Source: Zeugodacus cucurbitae
Lineage: Eukaryota; Arthropoda; Insecta; Diptera; Tephritidae
NCBI RefSeq assembly: GCF_028554725.1
Contig: NC_071671.1
Coordinates: 18,971,501-19,035,500 of the forward strand
Direction: 5' to 3'
DNA length: 64,000 nucleotides
In this document: positions 1-12,946 of the stretch, piece after piece
Position numbering within the stretch: position 1 is the stretch's first letter
Layout: the number at the start of each line of letters is the position of its first letter
The notes under the pieces: model-generated
What the model was told of the DNA's origin: nothing
Seen by the model: the letters and a program-made list of their open reading frames with translations, nothing else
The model's database searches: none
Translations under genes and position numbers: made by a program

Positions 1-1900
1 AAGTTATAGTTATAAACTACATATTTATCTTATGTCACTAATCTATGAGCTGTAGAACTAAATAAAATATTTCCTGAACATAACTTTTCTTTGATGGATA
101 TCGAGTTCGCTAAAGAAAACTTCCACCAAATGTACTTCGAATCAAACAATTCAGTTTTTGCAATACAAATTCCCTGGACGTCTGAGGTTAAAAAGATGGC
201 TGTCCATCCATCTCTCTTGCTTAGTCTTACACTGATTTCTTACTGAGACGTTATGTCAAAAGTAAAGTATAACCCCAACAATCCTCGGATCATTCACGAG
301 CTATTCCAAAAAATCAGAGAGTTAGAAATCATAATTTTGTTTCTAAACATTAATAGGTCTTTCAATTATAGAGTAAATATTAGGATTGCATAATATTCCT
401 ACCGAGTTATTATCAACAATATAATATTTATTCTTCTTATTTCATATTGTTTGCTTTTATTTCGCTTTAAAGTCCCATTCCCATGGTATTTGCGATGTAA
501 TTTCCGCATTTTCCTCGTTTTAACTTTTTTGGTCAACAGCAGTCACATCGTCGCCTCGTCCACTAACTGCTGTCAACAACGCCTCTTTGCTTACTTAAAA
601 TCCCCACGGGTTCAAGTAACACCACATTTTCGTTCACACCAAACATTTGCTCACCTTCGCCCACTTGCTAAACTTAAATGTGCCCTCTTTTCACACGCTT
701 TTCACGCAGCTATGTGAAAATTATGCTTTTGCGGAAGAAACTGAAAGTTGTCTAAGCGCTTTTGCACGTTCGGTTTTTGTTTACGGTCATATAAGATTTT
801 ATTAGCTATTTACCGTTATTACATATGTGCTATTTTAGGTTTACAAAACCTTTTTCTCCAGAAATGTTTTGGAATATTTTCCTTAATTATGTAAAGCTTG
901 TTGCCGGAAGCTCAACGACTTGACAATATGGTTGGGTAATCGTTATTCATGAGACAGAGATAGATATGGAAATACATAACGGAAAATATATTTTGGAAAA
1001 ATTACCTTGTTTTGAGCGCAATATGTTCGAAAGTTATGGGATTAGAAAACTCACCTGAAAATAGAAATACAAAAACTGTATTAGATATCATTACGTTTCA
1101 TCATAAGGTCAATTAGATTCTCGGAACATTGTGTTTCTGAAATAAAATATTATAAATATCTTCGAAAAACATATTTTATGATCAAATGCTTTCAGCATAA
1201 TCTTAGAAACAGTTATTTATAAATGATTCCATTAATTTCACCATCGCAAGCAATTCCACTTTCGAATCGCTAATGACTCAATCATTTCAAAAACAATAAA
1301 CAATAACCTAAGTCAACAAACAGCAGCATTTCAAAAACGAAAATAAAAAACTCAAAAATATAGGTGTGTTTTTGACTCATAGACGAATGAATACTTCCAC
1401 AGACATAGGACAAATGAACTTACAAGTCATGCGTTTCGACCACTTGTTCAGAACGACAATTGACGTCAATAAATGGGTTTTTAAAAATACATCAAAACAA
1501 ATTTGTTTTGCACAACTTTACAAAAACAATAATATTAGAAATAGAATTGCATTGATGATCGCGCAGAAACTCAAAACGCACTTTCTTTAAATAATATATA
1601 ATATATTTATCAAAAACTAATAAATTGGTTAAAAAGTTAAGATAACTTGTTGCCAAACCTATAAGAAGATTTTATATCTCAATCTAAAAATACAAAACTT
1701 GTTTTTAGAAAAAAATTATAATTACAATTGATTAACAATCAACCAAATGTATAGAGGATTTCATACATTTTTGGCGACAAGGCTCACTCTATCTAAACTA
1801 AAATGTTAATGGTATATTCAGCAAATAGGCATACAGAATAACGGGAGTTATAATATTTAACTTGACCTTTAAAAATGTAAACAAATCTTTCCGCATGTGC
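1..1900. other. A+T-rich intergenic DNA, nothing recognised
   Basis: No reading frame here shows a recognisable domain, splice-supported exon or plausible composition. The longest open frames (88 and 74 codons, at 451 and 1366) look like chance frames in A+T-rich DNA. No clear repeat was seen. Confidence 0.6.
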
Positions 1901-2700
1901 CCCCTCAATGACCTTTGATTGGGGTCAATGACCTGGTGTTTATTTACAATTTTGGACGAGGCCAATAATCTTTGGCTAGGGTTTTTCACATTTTGGTCGG
2001 GGTCAATGGCTTTTAGTTGGGGTTTGTTTACATTTTGGCCAGGGTCAATGACCTTTGGCTGGGTTTGGTTTGCATTTTGGCCAGGATCAATAACTTTTGA
2101 CTGGGGTCTGTTTATATTTTGGGTGGTGTTTGTTTATATAATTTCCGTGGTCAATGACCTTTGGCTGGAGTTTGTTTACATTTTGTCCGAAGTCAAAGGC
2201 CTTTGGCCACGATTTGCCACGTGGGAACAGGTTTGTTTATATTATGAGTGGTCACATGGTGTAGGTTTTTGTACGTGTACGTGGGGTAGTTTGTTTACAT
2301 TTTAAGGGATGCGGGTGTAAAGTTAGGTTAAATTTGCGGGGTTCGGGGTTTGTTTAGATTATGGCCAGGTGAATGACTTATGGGCATTTGGAAGGGTCTG
2401 GTGGGATCAGGTTTGTAGATAGATATGTACATAGAGTAGATATGTTTACATTTTGAGGGACACGTTGGGTGAGTTGTGTATACATTTTGTAGGACGCATG
2501 TGTGGGGTTCCTTAGAATATTTTTATTTATATTTCGGAAGGGGGTCACGTGGAGTCAGGTTTGTTGAGGTTTCATAAGGTCACGCAAAATCAGACCTGTT
2601 TATGTTTTGAGAGTTCACGTGCGGTCGGTTTGTTTAGATTTTGACACACACGTGGTCAGGTTTGGTCATATTTTGGGGGATCATGACATTTGAGGTGATG
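1900..2700. repeat. Degenerate minisatellite, period about 38-42 bp
   Basis: A diverged tandem array. In the left half the unit contains GGTCAATGACCTTTGG followed by GTTTGTTTACATTTTGG, and starts recur near 1923, 1961, 2001, 2043 and 2084. To the right the units become irregular, keep the TGTTTA core and gain CACGTG. Exact TGTTTAC occurs at 2025, 2173, 2292 and 2443; exact CACGTG occurs at 2218, 2546, 2616 and 2649. The G-rich strand composition contrasts with the flanks. A 128-codon open frame crosses the left half only because some units are 42 bp (14 codons) long. Confidence 0.8.
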
Positions 2701-5700
2701 GTGAGTAGTCACGTAAAATCAAGGAGTTTAAGCTTGAGTAACTATAAGGTAGAATACAATTCAATAAACAGGGCGATGTTGTTTTAACCTGGGATTAGCT
2801 GAGAAGGAAGAAGACATTTGTCATGAGAGACTTCAAAATAAAATTCTTCGGTAGTTTATATGAATGTAATTTTGCAGGTCGGGACTAGTTGGAGACCTTA
2901 CATATTATATAAAAAAAAAAACATTTTTTTCCATATGATGAATCCGAATTCCGGAATATCAAAAAACCGAAAAAAGCCCAAAAAAAAGTTATTCAACAAA
3001 TCGTACTGATCTTTTAAGCAGAACCAGTTAAAACAAAATTAAAAGTAAAATCATTAACAAAAGTTTTTTACGACTGGCTGTCACATATAACTGTCAAGTG
3101 AGACTTTAGCAACACTCAACTTTCGTATTGGCGCCATTCTACAAGCAAATAACAAGAATATATGCTGATTTTATAGACGATCGAAAAATCACAGCAAGCC
3201 ATAAATCATTTAAGATGCCATAAAAGTGCTAAAATCGGCAAATCTTCAAGGAAGAAACTTCATAATTTACGAGCGCTTCGAAGAAGATTGTACCAGCATT
3301 GAACCCGACAAGCCACTGGACCAGCGACATGTACATATGTTCAGAGTTTTTAAGCGAAAGATATCGCGCTGGTGTAAAAATAAACGCTTCCTTTGCACTT
3401 GCAAGCGACCGCAACATGCGGCCAACAACAACTGTAAACCGCAATAAAAACAAAAGACAGGTATTCAAAAATAAATTAGTACGAGATTATTTTTAAATAC
3501 TTAAATACTAATGTAATGCAAAAACTACATAAATACGAACAAAAAAAAAACAACAAACAGTGTGCGGCTGTTGACCGTTTAACGAACGCATTGTACAAGC
3601 GATTTTCGCAAGAAATTGGCAACAACGGCGTGCAAGCGAAATTTCAAAATTTGATTGGCTGGTGAACGGTAAAATGCAAATTAAAAAAAAATGAATATTT
3701 TTAAATATTTTGCAAATATTTTTTTTTTCTAATATATAATTTTTGGCTTTGACACAGTCGGCATTTTGTCGCTCGCAGCTGTTTTTTGTGTATGTGGAAA
3801 TGTATATGAAATTTCCCAAAATTGTTATTCATCAAAAATTTGCTGCCTCGTTGTTAGTCACAACAATTTGCCAAATATAAAAATAAAAAAATATATACAT
3901 ATATTAAAAATACTATACTCTGTGGGGCCGTTTGAAGGCATATCCACCAAATGGTGATATGTGTTGGTCCAATCAACGCCCAAAACGTTTGTCAATGGCA
4001 TGTTGCCATATTTCAAATATTTTCTGCTTGTTATTTTTTTCTTCTCGATATTTTTGTTGTATTTTGTTTTTTCATTATTTTTATTGTATTTGTTCACTTA
4101 TTATTTTTGTTGTATTCTTTTTTTTCAGGCACAACAAGCGTTTTAGCTCGCTGCCACTCTCTACACTACCGGCAACATGTTTATTTTCGCTTTGGTCCGA
4201 CTTGTTGTTAGCAACAGCTGTCAGTTGTGGCCGGTTTCATTTGTCATGCTTTACGTCAGTGGTGATTTTTAAATTGCCGGCAAATAGTTACTACATAATT
4301 TAAAGGCGTTGAACAAATTGCACTTTCAAAATAATCGCTTTAACTTTCCCGGTTAATATAGCTTGTCTTTTATAGATAAACATTTTTAGGTTAGGTTGAG
4401 TGGAGAACTTATAACACTCATGAATTTCAAAAGAAATCACCAATCCCCCCCAAGGGAGCAGATAATATGAGAACTCTCTGTATATATATAAGAGCAAAAG
4501 AAGAAGTTCCACAGAAAAACACTTGTCGAAAGGATTACAACTCTGAAAAAATATCATAAGTCTACTCGAGCCTATTTGTCAAGAAGTGACAGTACAATGA
4601 ATCATAATCAGGCAGCTGTAGGTGGTATAAGGGTATCCACGACAACTCACCTAAAAAGATGTAGAATATATACTCACACATCCTCCTTCGGAAAGTTTGA
4701 AAAACAAGATCAAATTTAGAAAATGATTTAAGGAAACTATTAAAAAAAACTCTCAAGTCAAGTTAACATTACAGAGTGAAGTAATTGTACTCTACAATTC
4801 AGATGACCCCACCCAGTCACTTTTGGCACGATTTGACTTTTCCGGTTCCCAAACTTTAAGCTCCAAGGAACGTATTTTTTATGAAGATCTTTGGAATAAA
4901 TATGGAAAATTATGGTTATATTTTTCATGCTTGCATTGACTTCAAATACCCTACTTTTAATATGATACCAAAGATTCTATAATCTTAAAAAGCGCTATGC
5001 AACAAAGAGTGAATAACTGACCAAATATTTTAATACAAATTGACACATAATTTCAGAATACATATTATTTGTGAAATTTACAAAACAATTAAAATAAGCA
5101 TGTAGAATAATTATGTAAACATCGACAATTTAATTATTCTCGCATATTACGCAAAAGTCTGAAATATTAGATGACAATTTTAATTTGCAAAAATCATGTG
5201 ACAAATGAAAAACATATTTGTTCCTTACAATTAGCGTTTAAATAATTAATATGAATGTGCAAGTTTTGGCAAAAGTGAGCCAATTTTATGGCCAAAAAAT
5301 TTAAATTATTTTTCAATAGATCAAATGACTGTATGTTTTAGAGATGGGCGAACTTTCGGGAGAAATATGACAATGTTCGAGATTAGTGGGTTAGCAAATG
5401 ATTTTAAAATTATAAAACCTAAGAATTCTTTCGTGATGTAGAAAATTTCCAGGCATTATTTAAGAACAATTTTGGGATTGGTTTTATGGGAATGACAGGG
5501 GTTCAAAACCTTAGCGGTGTGTAAACCGGTAGATCAGAAATATGTACACAAAATTTCTACTGTCACTCAATAAAAGAAACTGTAGAAGCATGATTGGAAT
5601 TCTCACCGGTCACTGTCTGGTGGCGGTACGCGCCTGTAAGATGGAGCTGACGGATCGAGATGACTGTAGGAAATGTCAAGAACAAGGTATAACAGAACCT

Positions 5701-8635
5701 TCTAAAGTTCGCGACAAGCATAGGCATCCTAAAGGTTGACTAATTAAATCGTATCTAAACTGACCCTATGGGAATGGAAAATTCTATGCTTTTAAAATAA
5801 TCACCATTTATGTTTAAATAATTTGTTAAAACAATATATGTATATATGTATGTATATATTTGGAGAAATTGAAAACAACAGGATATCTTGTTACGGGATT
5901 TGGTCACAGGAATATCGCTAGTATATCTATATAAAAATGATATGAACATAGAAAAAGTAGTTGACATTTTGTAGATTTTCTACCTAATATATTTTCTAAA
6001 AAAATGTTTGCTAAATAATCCTCGAATACATATTTTCTTTATAATATTGCTTATGAAATCTATTATTTACTTATGAAATTTAAAAAAACATTAATTTTTT
6101 TTAATAAAAAATAAAAATTCATTACATTAAAAAATATGTATATGAAAAAAAATAATAACAATTTAAATTTTTTTTTTAGTTTCTCTATAACTTGTTTATC
6201 CGTCATTTGTGAAAGCCGAAGAATTTATTTTTTTTAACATTAGTTTATTTTGCTTTTATTATTCAACTCTAATGATTTCAAAATTTTTTAAAATATTTGT
6301 CTTATGTTTTAATTCATTTTCTATAGTCTGAATGTGCAAACAATTTTGTTATTTTTTATTTTACATATATTTTTAATTTTATAACTTCTTATTTCATTTT
6401 ATTATTATGTAATTTGTTATGTAATTTTTTATTAATAAATTTAGTGCAATAACCCACTATCAACTTCAAAACAGCAATGAAAATAAAGCGCAATAAAATG
6501 TTGAATTTTTAATAAATTCGTCACCAAATTTCAACACGGTTATCTGCCTAACAGTTATGCCGCAAATTTAATGGCGTCAATTGGCGCAATGACGTCACAA
6601 CAATCATATCGCATTCTCATTTTTACAATAAAATTTTTGCAACAATTAATGTGTACCGCAAATTTAATGCACAATTGAAAGTGACAAAAATGACAAATAT
6701 GCTGAAGGTGTGTGCATGCAATAAACACGCGCGACAAATGTGAAAATTCGTAAAATATTAAAAAAAAAAATATTAAATATAATATGAACAAGTGTACCGC
6801 TGATTATGAGTGAATTTATTTCACTAAAAATCACAATCAAATGAAATTATAAAATAAAATAAAATAAAATATTCGTGCAATGTGCGCATTGCGGACCAGC
6901 AGCAATTGCTCAACACTCAATTAAATAAATGAATATATGAAGGTGTATATTTATTTGAATAACTGTATGACAGCTGCAGCTGCAACGTCAACTAAATGTA
7001 GTAATGACCGCTAACAGCCGCTATGAAGTGGCGAAACCACCCGCTAAAGCGCAAATAGCTCAGATGAATTTGTGCACACAGGCTTATTAACATTTTAAAT
7101 TTGCAAATGTGTAGTGTTATAAATTTTGATTAAATTGTATTACTCGTACACACACAACAGGTTTTTGTTGTGAATGCATGCGGCACACGCGTGGTCGCAT
7201 ATAATATATACCCCTAACAACTTAAATTCAAATGCAAATCAGCCGCTCGCATTTTTATACTCACATGCCTAACAATGTGATTTTCTTACTTGAAATTCAC
7301 CTTATTTTCCCTGTTTCACCTCATCAACAGCTGTCAAATTATGTCATTCAACACTTTGATAGACAGCAGAAATGTGTGCGACTGCCATAAAGTGTGTTCA
7401 AAGTTCAAGGTCGTTATCCGCCGCGTACGATTAGTGATATTCATTCACACACAGCTGTTTATATTATTTACTAGAGGTAAACGGGCTTGCGCCAAAAATA
7501 CACTTATCGTTGAAGTTAAATCAAAAAGCATAGCGCAGAACGCTGAGGTTCCGCTGCTGCCACATAAAGAATGCTTTGGCACGCACGAAAAATTCTTAAA
7601 AGGAAGTGAGATTTTTTTTTTTAATTTGAATTCATTATAATGAACGATGTACATATATAAATTCAAATTAGTCACATCATTAGTTGTATTTGATTTGCCA
7701 ATTGTCTGATAGCAACGAATCGAACATGCAGCTGGTATAAATCACATAAACTGGCATAAATCAAATATTATTTTTGCGCTAGTGAGGTATACTACCTTAC
7801 GTTGAATACAACTGCATAATATTTAAGATGAAGACAATGAGACTATACAAACTCTGCAAATAGGTTGAATTTAATTCAGCTTATCAACCTAGATACAGCA
7901 GAAGAAAACCAGTGGCATATGAGTCCATGCTCATGTTAAAAATAGATAGCTTTTTAGACAGCAGATTTAAAATTAACGTACGCTAAAGCGCGAAGAAAGG
8001 AGAAGACACAAATTTCAGGAGATCAATTATTTATTACCTGAAATCTTAAGTTGTAGCTGACAACCTTTGCAGGGAGATAGCTTTAGGTCTAACGTCTCTA
8101 ACAGCTAAAATATTCTACAATGAATGTGGATCTTCAATATAAATTAATTAAAAGTTGAGTTATTCATTGCCAATTCGGCATGAGATCATAAAAGTTTTTG
8201 AGATACGACGAAGAATGTGAATCTATAGCAAGTAATGCGAGCTCATTTGCATGCAACGTTTTTGTAGACAGAACGAGGGGCAATTAAGAACTAATTGTGA
8301 GGTTCCAACGTATTACAGTTTAGGATTAGCTACGGAATTCTATAAGGATGAAAGTTCCCGACTCTAATCTGCTATGTAGAATAAAATATGCGGCAACGGA
8401 CAAATTTTCGTCTCTGTGATAGTTCCCAAAACCAATTTAAAGGTTAAAGAACCACTGGACACGATTTACTACCGACTTAACTATTCAAAACAAGCCTCAA
8501 ATATCTGTAAAGCGCCAGTTAAAATATGATCTAGCAATGACAAGATCATTGTGAATCCATCGGGTCTATTAAACCTAAAACTCCAAAAAATGTGCAGCTG
8601 CGTAAAGATTATATTATCATCAGAACTGACTGAGG
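2700..8635. other. Intergenic DNA, no supported gene
   Basis: A+T-rich DNA without a recognisable coding exon. At 3150-3461 a less A+T-biased stretch ends in a donor-like GACAG|GTATTC and could be a non-coding or partial exon, but nothing supports this. At 4390 there is a short TTAGGTTAGGTTG motif like the tails of old LINEs elsewhere in the window. 6000-6450 is very A+T-rich low-complexity sequence. Confidence 0.5.
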
Positions 8636-8639
8636 ATGC

Positions 8640-9058
8640 CAGCTTTGAAATTCAACCCAGAATCTGTTTTGACAACAGGTGCTACTTTGGTCTGAGTAGT
8701 CAACTGTAAAGTAAAGTACTCTCTCCTCGAACAAATACGAAACTCTACAAATCCCTCATCATTCCCGTGGTGCTATATGGTGTAGAGAAATTGACAACAA
8801 CAGTTGAGTCCGCGTTAAGAGTTTTCGAGAGGAAGATTTTGCGGAGGATTTATGATCCTTTGTGAATTTTCGACTGTACGAGATATACGGGCGACATTGA
8901 TATTATAGTACAGTGAATCAAGAAACAGCGACTAAGCTGGCTAGCTCATATTGTCCGGATGGATGAGAACACTCCAGTTCTGAGAGTATTCTATGCAGTA
9001 GCCGCCGAGGGAAGGGGACGAAGAGAAAGACCTACGTTGGAAAGACCAGGTATTTATA
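8640..9058 (+). mobile_element. Decayed RTE-clade LINE fragment (3' part of ORF)
   Basis: This stretch aligns by eye with the 3' third of the intact RTE at 22610-25895. It matches the segment reading LEIQRRITLANRCYFGLS in the intact copy, then the block with CTCTACAAATCCCTCATCATTCCCG, then the block ending in GRGRPPLRW. Many stops and small indels are present (for example GGTCTGAGTAGTCAACTGTAA), so it is an old dead copy. The 5' end is truncated within the region after the reverse transcriptase core, and the 3' end is lost after the GGAAAGACCAGG block. Confidence 0.85.
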
Positions 9059-12000
9059 ACAAATGTTATCTGACAAGCGACTTAGCTCGGCTTATAATTT
9101 AGCTCTCCATTGCATTAACCATTATCCAGCTAATTCGTTGCCATAAGGGCCGACCTTTTACGACTTACACAGTGTAATAGCACAACCAAGTTTTCCGTTA
9201 ATACAAAATATTTACGCATTCCAAAAACGATATTAACTTTATACATCACCTTAAGCTAATTGACCCTTCACGCGCTCTCTTCTACAAAGCGCTTAACATT
9301 TCCGCTAAATTTTGGCATTAAACAAACAAAATAGGCGAAAATCAATAATTTGCCATGCAGGAACGGAACAAACATAACGCTAGAATAATATGCCGTATAC
9401 AAACGGCACAAAATTGTTGTTTGCACATTTCCAGTTCATTTACCACCCGGAATGAAATTAAACCACAGGGCGAAGTGAATGAGAAGAGGGAGAAAGAAGT
9501 TGATCATACAACATGGCGTACGCACAGAGTATGCTATGAAATTTGGTTAAATGCGAAAGTGCGCACTAAATTTATATGGTAGGCAAATATTTATGCTTAG
9601 GCGAGTGCGGGGTGGATGTGTGTACACAGATACTTATGTACTTTTGGCCGTCGGACGCGTATGCTGTGGCGCTTTAACTTTATATTTACACATTTTACGC
9701 AAGTGAAAATGCTTTCAAATTACACCAGGTGGCCCCAAAAAGCGATTGGCCGTGCTGCTGTTTACTTACAGACATACAGCGTTAATACAAACAAGGTGTC
9801 AGAATAAAAGATGCGGCGCATAAAGAAAATATAAACGCAATTGCGGATTTTCTAAATGAGCCAAAGCCGTTGGTGATAATATCCAGGTGGAGCGCATTCA
9901 TTATATGTATATGTAGGTGAAAATAGGTGTGTTTGTAGGTGGAAATAATCTAATATCTTCATTTGGCTGACTTTTTGCTCGTTGCTCATTTTAATTAGTG
10001 TTTTGCGTCTTCGAATTGCAACAACCATCTCATTGCAGTAATTTGAAAATCCTATTTATGCAGTTTGGCTTTGCCTTTTTAAATAAATATTTGTTTTGTA
10101 GTAATTACTACGAGCAAACTCACGCGGCTGTAAATTGTTTTCACTACGAATTTTTTCCAAGAAATATAGACGTGACGGAGGAAGAGATTTTAAATGTTAT
10201 GGCCCAAAATAAAAGAAGATTAGACCTCAATTTGTGAATAAAATAATGAAACATTGTCTTTTTACCTAAAACCCCCCCCCCCCCCCCCCAAATTTTTTGC
10301 CTGCGTTCGACACTGCTTTCGGCTCACGCTGTCGACTCGCAGCTATAGGAACCTAGTATGCCTGAGTTCCACACACATTTCTTACGAAGCAATCGATGGT
10401 AAGGGTCTAGTTTCTTCAGACGTTGAAAATTCTACTGCCGACCTCACCTTCTATCATTAAAATAAAGATAAATACAGCGAATCGAGAGTGCTAGCTCTAT
10501 GAATTATATCCAGTCCTATCTCCTCGTTTCTTTTCTTCCACCAAAACCGTTCCCAACAATATTGCAAAAGTATCTTAATATAAAGTTATCTCAACAGAAG
10601 TATGATTGGAAACTTACAAAATATATGTTTTGTAGAGCACTAAAGGAACTTCTTCTTAAATAAATATATACATTTGGCTTTTATAGACAGACAGTTCTTA
10701 AACTAATATCAAAGTTTTAAGCGGTATAAGAATTGAATATTGCTCTAGAGAAACCAATGAGATTTTATTGGATCGAACTGATGGTGTCCGGTTAAAATTT
10801 AATGGTGACAGCTTACAGACTATTTGTAGTGTTTATAGTAGATATTTTGTGTTTAAACCTCTAAACCTCTGAAAGGTATATGTATTCCTTCAACCAACTT
10901 CTACGAAAAAAACCTTATGCAATTTCCAATTTCTCCTAACATGGGCAGGTAATTCACTAAGCCTATGTCACTATTTACCCACGAATATTTAACGATTAAA
11001 GAGAATTAATTGGCCAATGTTTGCAATCGTTTGGTAACACTGCGGCCAATAAATTCCCGTTGCCTTATCGCCGAAGTCGGACATTTGTAGCTGTAGCAGA
11101 CTTGTTGACTTTGGGCGTTTGTAGAAATTATAGAAATTCTAGAGCTAATCAACATATTTGTTTTGGCTTAACATCTTACTTTTGTAGCGGAACAGAGCAT
11201 TGAAGTTCATTCCTGTATTTATTAGTTTTTTTCTAATGTGGGGAAGCCGACATTCAAATTGAAAGGAAAAAATAACGCCATTGACGTCAGCACTTCTTGA
11301 TATAATAAAATTTATGAACGCTAGAGTAAATATAAGAACAAGAATTAATTCATAAAGCAAAAGGTAAACAAAGCGACTTGTAGCTTGTATTTACAAACAG
11401 TATTCTAGAAGTGTGCTACATATGGGTGTTTACCTGTTAGCGAACTCGCTGGGAACACCGTTTGACTTTTTATCAGCTGTCTAGATCATAAAAATAAGAT
11501 TTCTGCAAATAACATTCTAGCTACTAAGTAAGTACCTTTTCCTTTGTTGTCATATTAGTTTTATCAGACTGGAGTATTGCAAATCGTTTGATTACATTTT
11601 TTTTGCGATATGACAACTTATGTTGATACATGAAGTACTTTGTCAATATTTTGTGGGTGATTAATGGCATCAGCTCATATTTCTATTTTGGTCGTAAAAC
11701 CTCTTCAATTACAGTTTCTAATCTATATGACTAATCGGCGTTTAAATTGTGTTGACACGTAAAGGAAATCATTTTTAAATTAACTGTTGTGATTATGCTC
11801 AGTTATACACAATATTTATTAGCTCAAAAGGCGTATTGAGGTTAGTAGAGTATTCAAGTGCAAGAGTATATAAATATGTATATAGAGCAGGAGATCGATT
11901 AATATCAGTAATTATCATCAATCATGACTAACTATGAATTGCAGAACTGGTATCTGTGGAGATAGTGTACTCGTTTCCGTTATTCCGAATATACTGATCC

Positions 12001-12164
12001 TAAAGTATATACTTCTTCTCGACAATATTAGTCGATTAGTTAAAGTATTTTAGTTTTTTAGAGCTTGGAAGATAAGACTCCCGTATTTTCTTCTAAGAAT
12101 AGATAGACAGATTACTTCCGTCTCGATAACATAGGTAGGATTGTTCGTTCTGCGCTCAATTAGC
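9059..12164. other. Intergenic DNA with one exon-like patch
   Basis: Mostly unremarkable A+T-rich sequence. 10140-10240 reads like a terminal exon: a possible acceptor (TTTTTTCCAAG) precedes a frame with the acidic run VTEEEILNVMAQNKRRLDL, then TGA followed at once by AATAAA. An uninterrupted run of 18 C lies at 10272-10289. No other gene signal was seen. Confidence 0.45.
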
Positions 12165-12946
12165 GCTAGATGGGCTTTTTTATGCACTATCATATTTCAT
12201 GGTACAAACTATTTGGTGCTTTCAATGCAGCCATTCATGGTTTGGTACCTGATGGATTCGAAGCGTTCTATGTCGAATTTGTGATAGGGCTGGACATTCG
12301 CAGAGGAAGTGGAGAACGGTTACCTTATATCCTTCTAGTTTGCATCCGCGGCAAATATTGTTATAGGGCAAACCCATCTTCGGCGTATGTTCTCCAAATG
12401 ACCAGTGCCTCGTTATAGTAGATGTAAGTTGTATATTCCTTTACTGAACTTGTTTAAAAAGTCCTAATTTTATTCTAGTCATACTTTGGTTTTAAGATTT
12501 CCATCTGTCAATTTGTTTAAGTTGTACAGCTCTTTGTATCAAGCTCTTTCGTCACGCAACCTAGCAGGTATGGTAATAACTCTTCCTCGGACTCGTCGGA
12601 GAGGTTCCTAACTTTGCCAACTTTGTCTGCTTCTTTGTTACCAATAATTTTTCAGTGACAGAGAACCCAGATTATGTCCAAGTCGAGTTTATCTGCCAGT
12701 GAGCTCAATGCCTTTCTACAATTATTGACTGCGCTAGAATTAATTTTTGGCGACACAAGATCAGCAATGCCGCCTAGTTATCTATGTATATGGTTGCTTT
12801 CTGTGTAATCTCGTAGTTGTTCAATGGAGCTCTGAAAGATGCTGGTTACGTTTTGTAAACGGATAGCGAGGAAAATGTCAAGATAATCGGAATATAACAC
12901 CGCGTCTACTCCGCAGTCCATTTTGGAGTCGTCAGTATTGCAATGG
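12165..12946 (-). mobile_element. Decayed LINE ORF2 fragment: RNase H plus C-terminal domain
   Basis: On the minus strand, with frameshifts and stops, the sequence reads as the end of an I-superfamily-type LINE ORF2. In order it shows an RNase H start (SKMDCG near 12920), the segment KALSSLADKLDLDIIW, a degraded W-V-P-G-H block (WVLCH), GNKEADK, and then a C-terminal cysteine block with TGHWSFGEHTPKMGLPYN, CRGC and HFLCECPALSQIRH. The C..C...H..C spacing is typical of the region after RNase H in these LINEs. It is a dead relic: the catalytic frame is broken several times. The family was assigned by motif only. Confidence 0.8.

Noticed and set aside
10254..10460. 68-codon frame starting before the poly-C run
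   Set aside because: It depends on reading 18 C as prolines; no homology or splice support.
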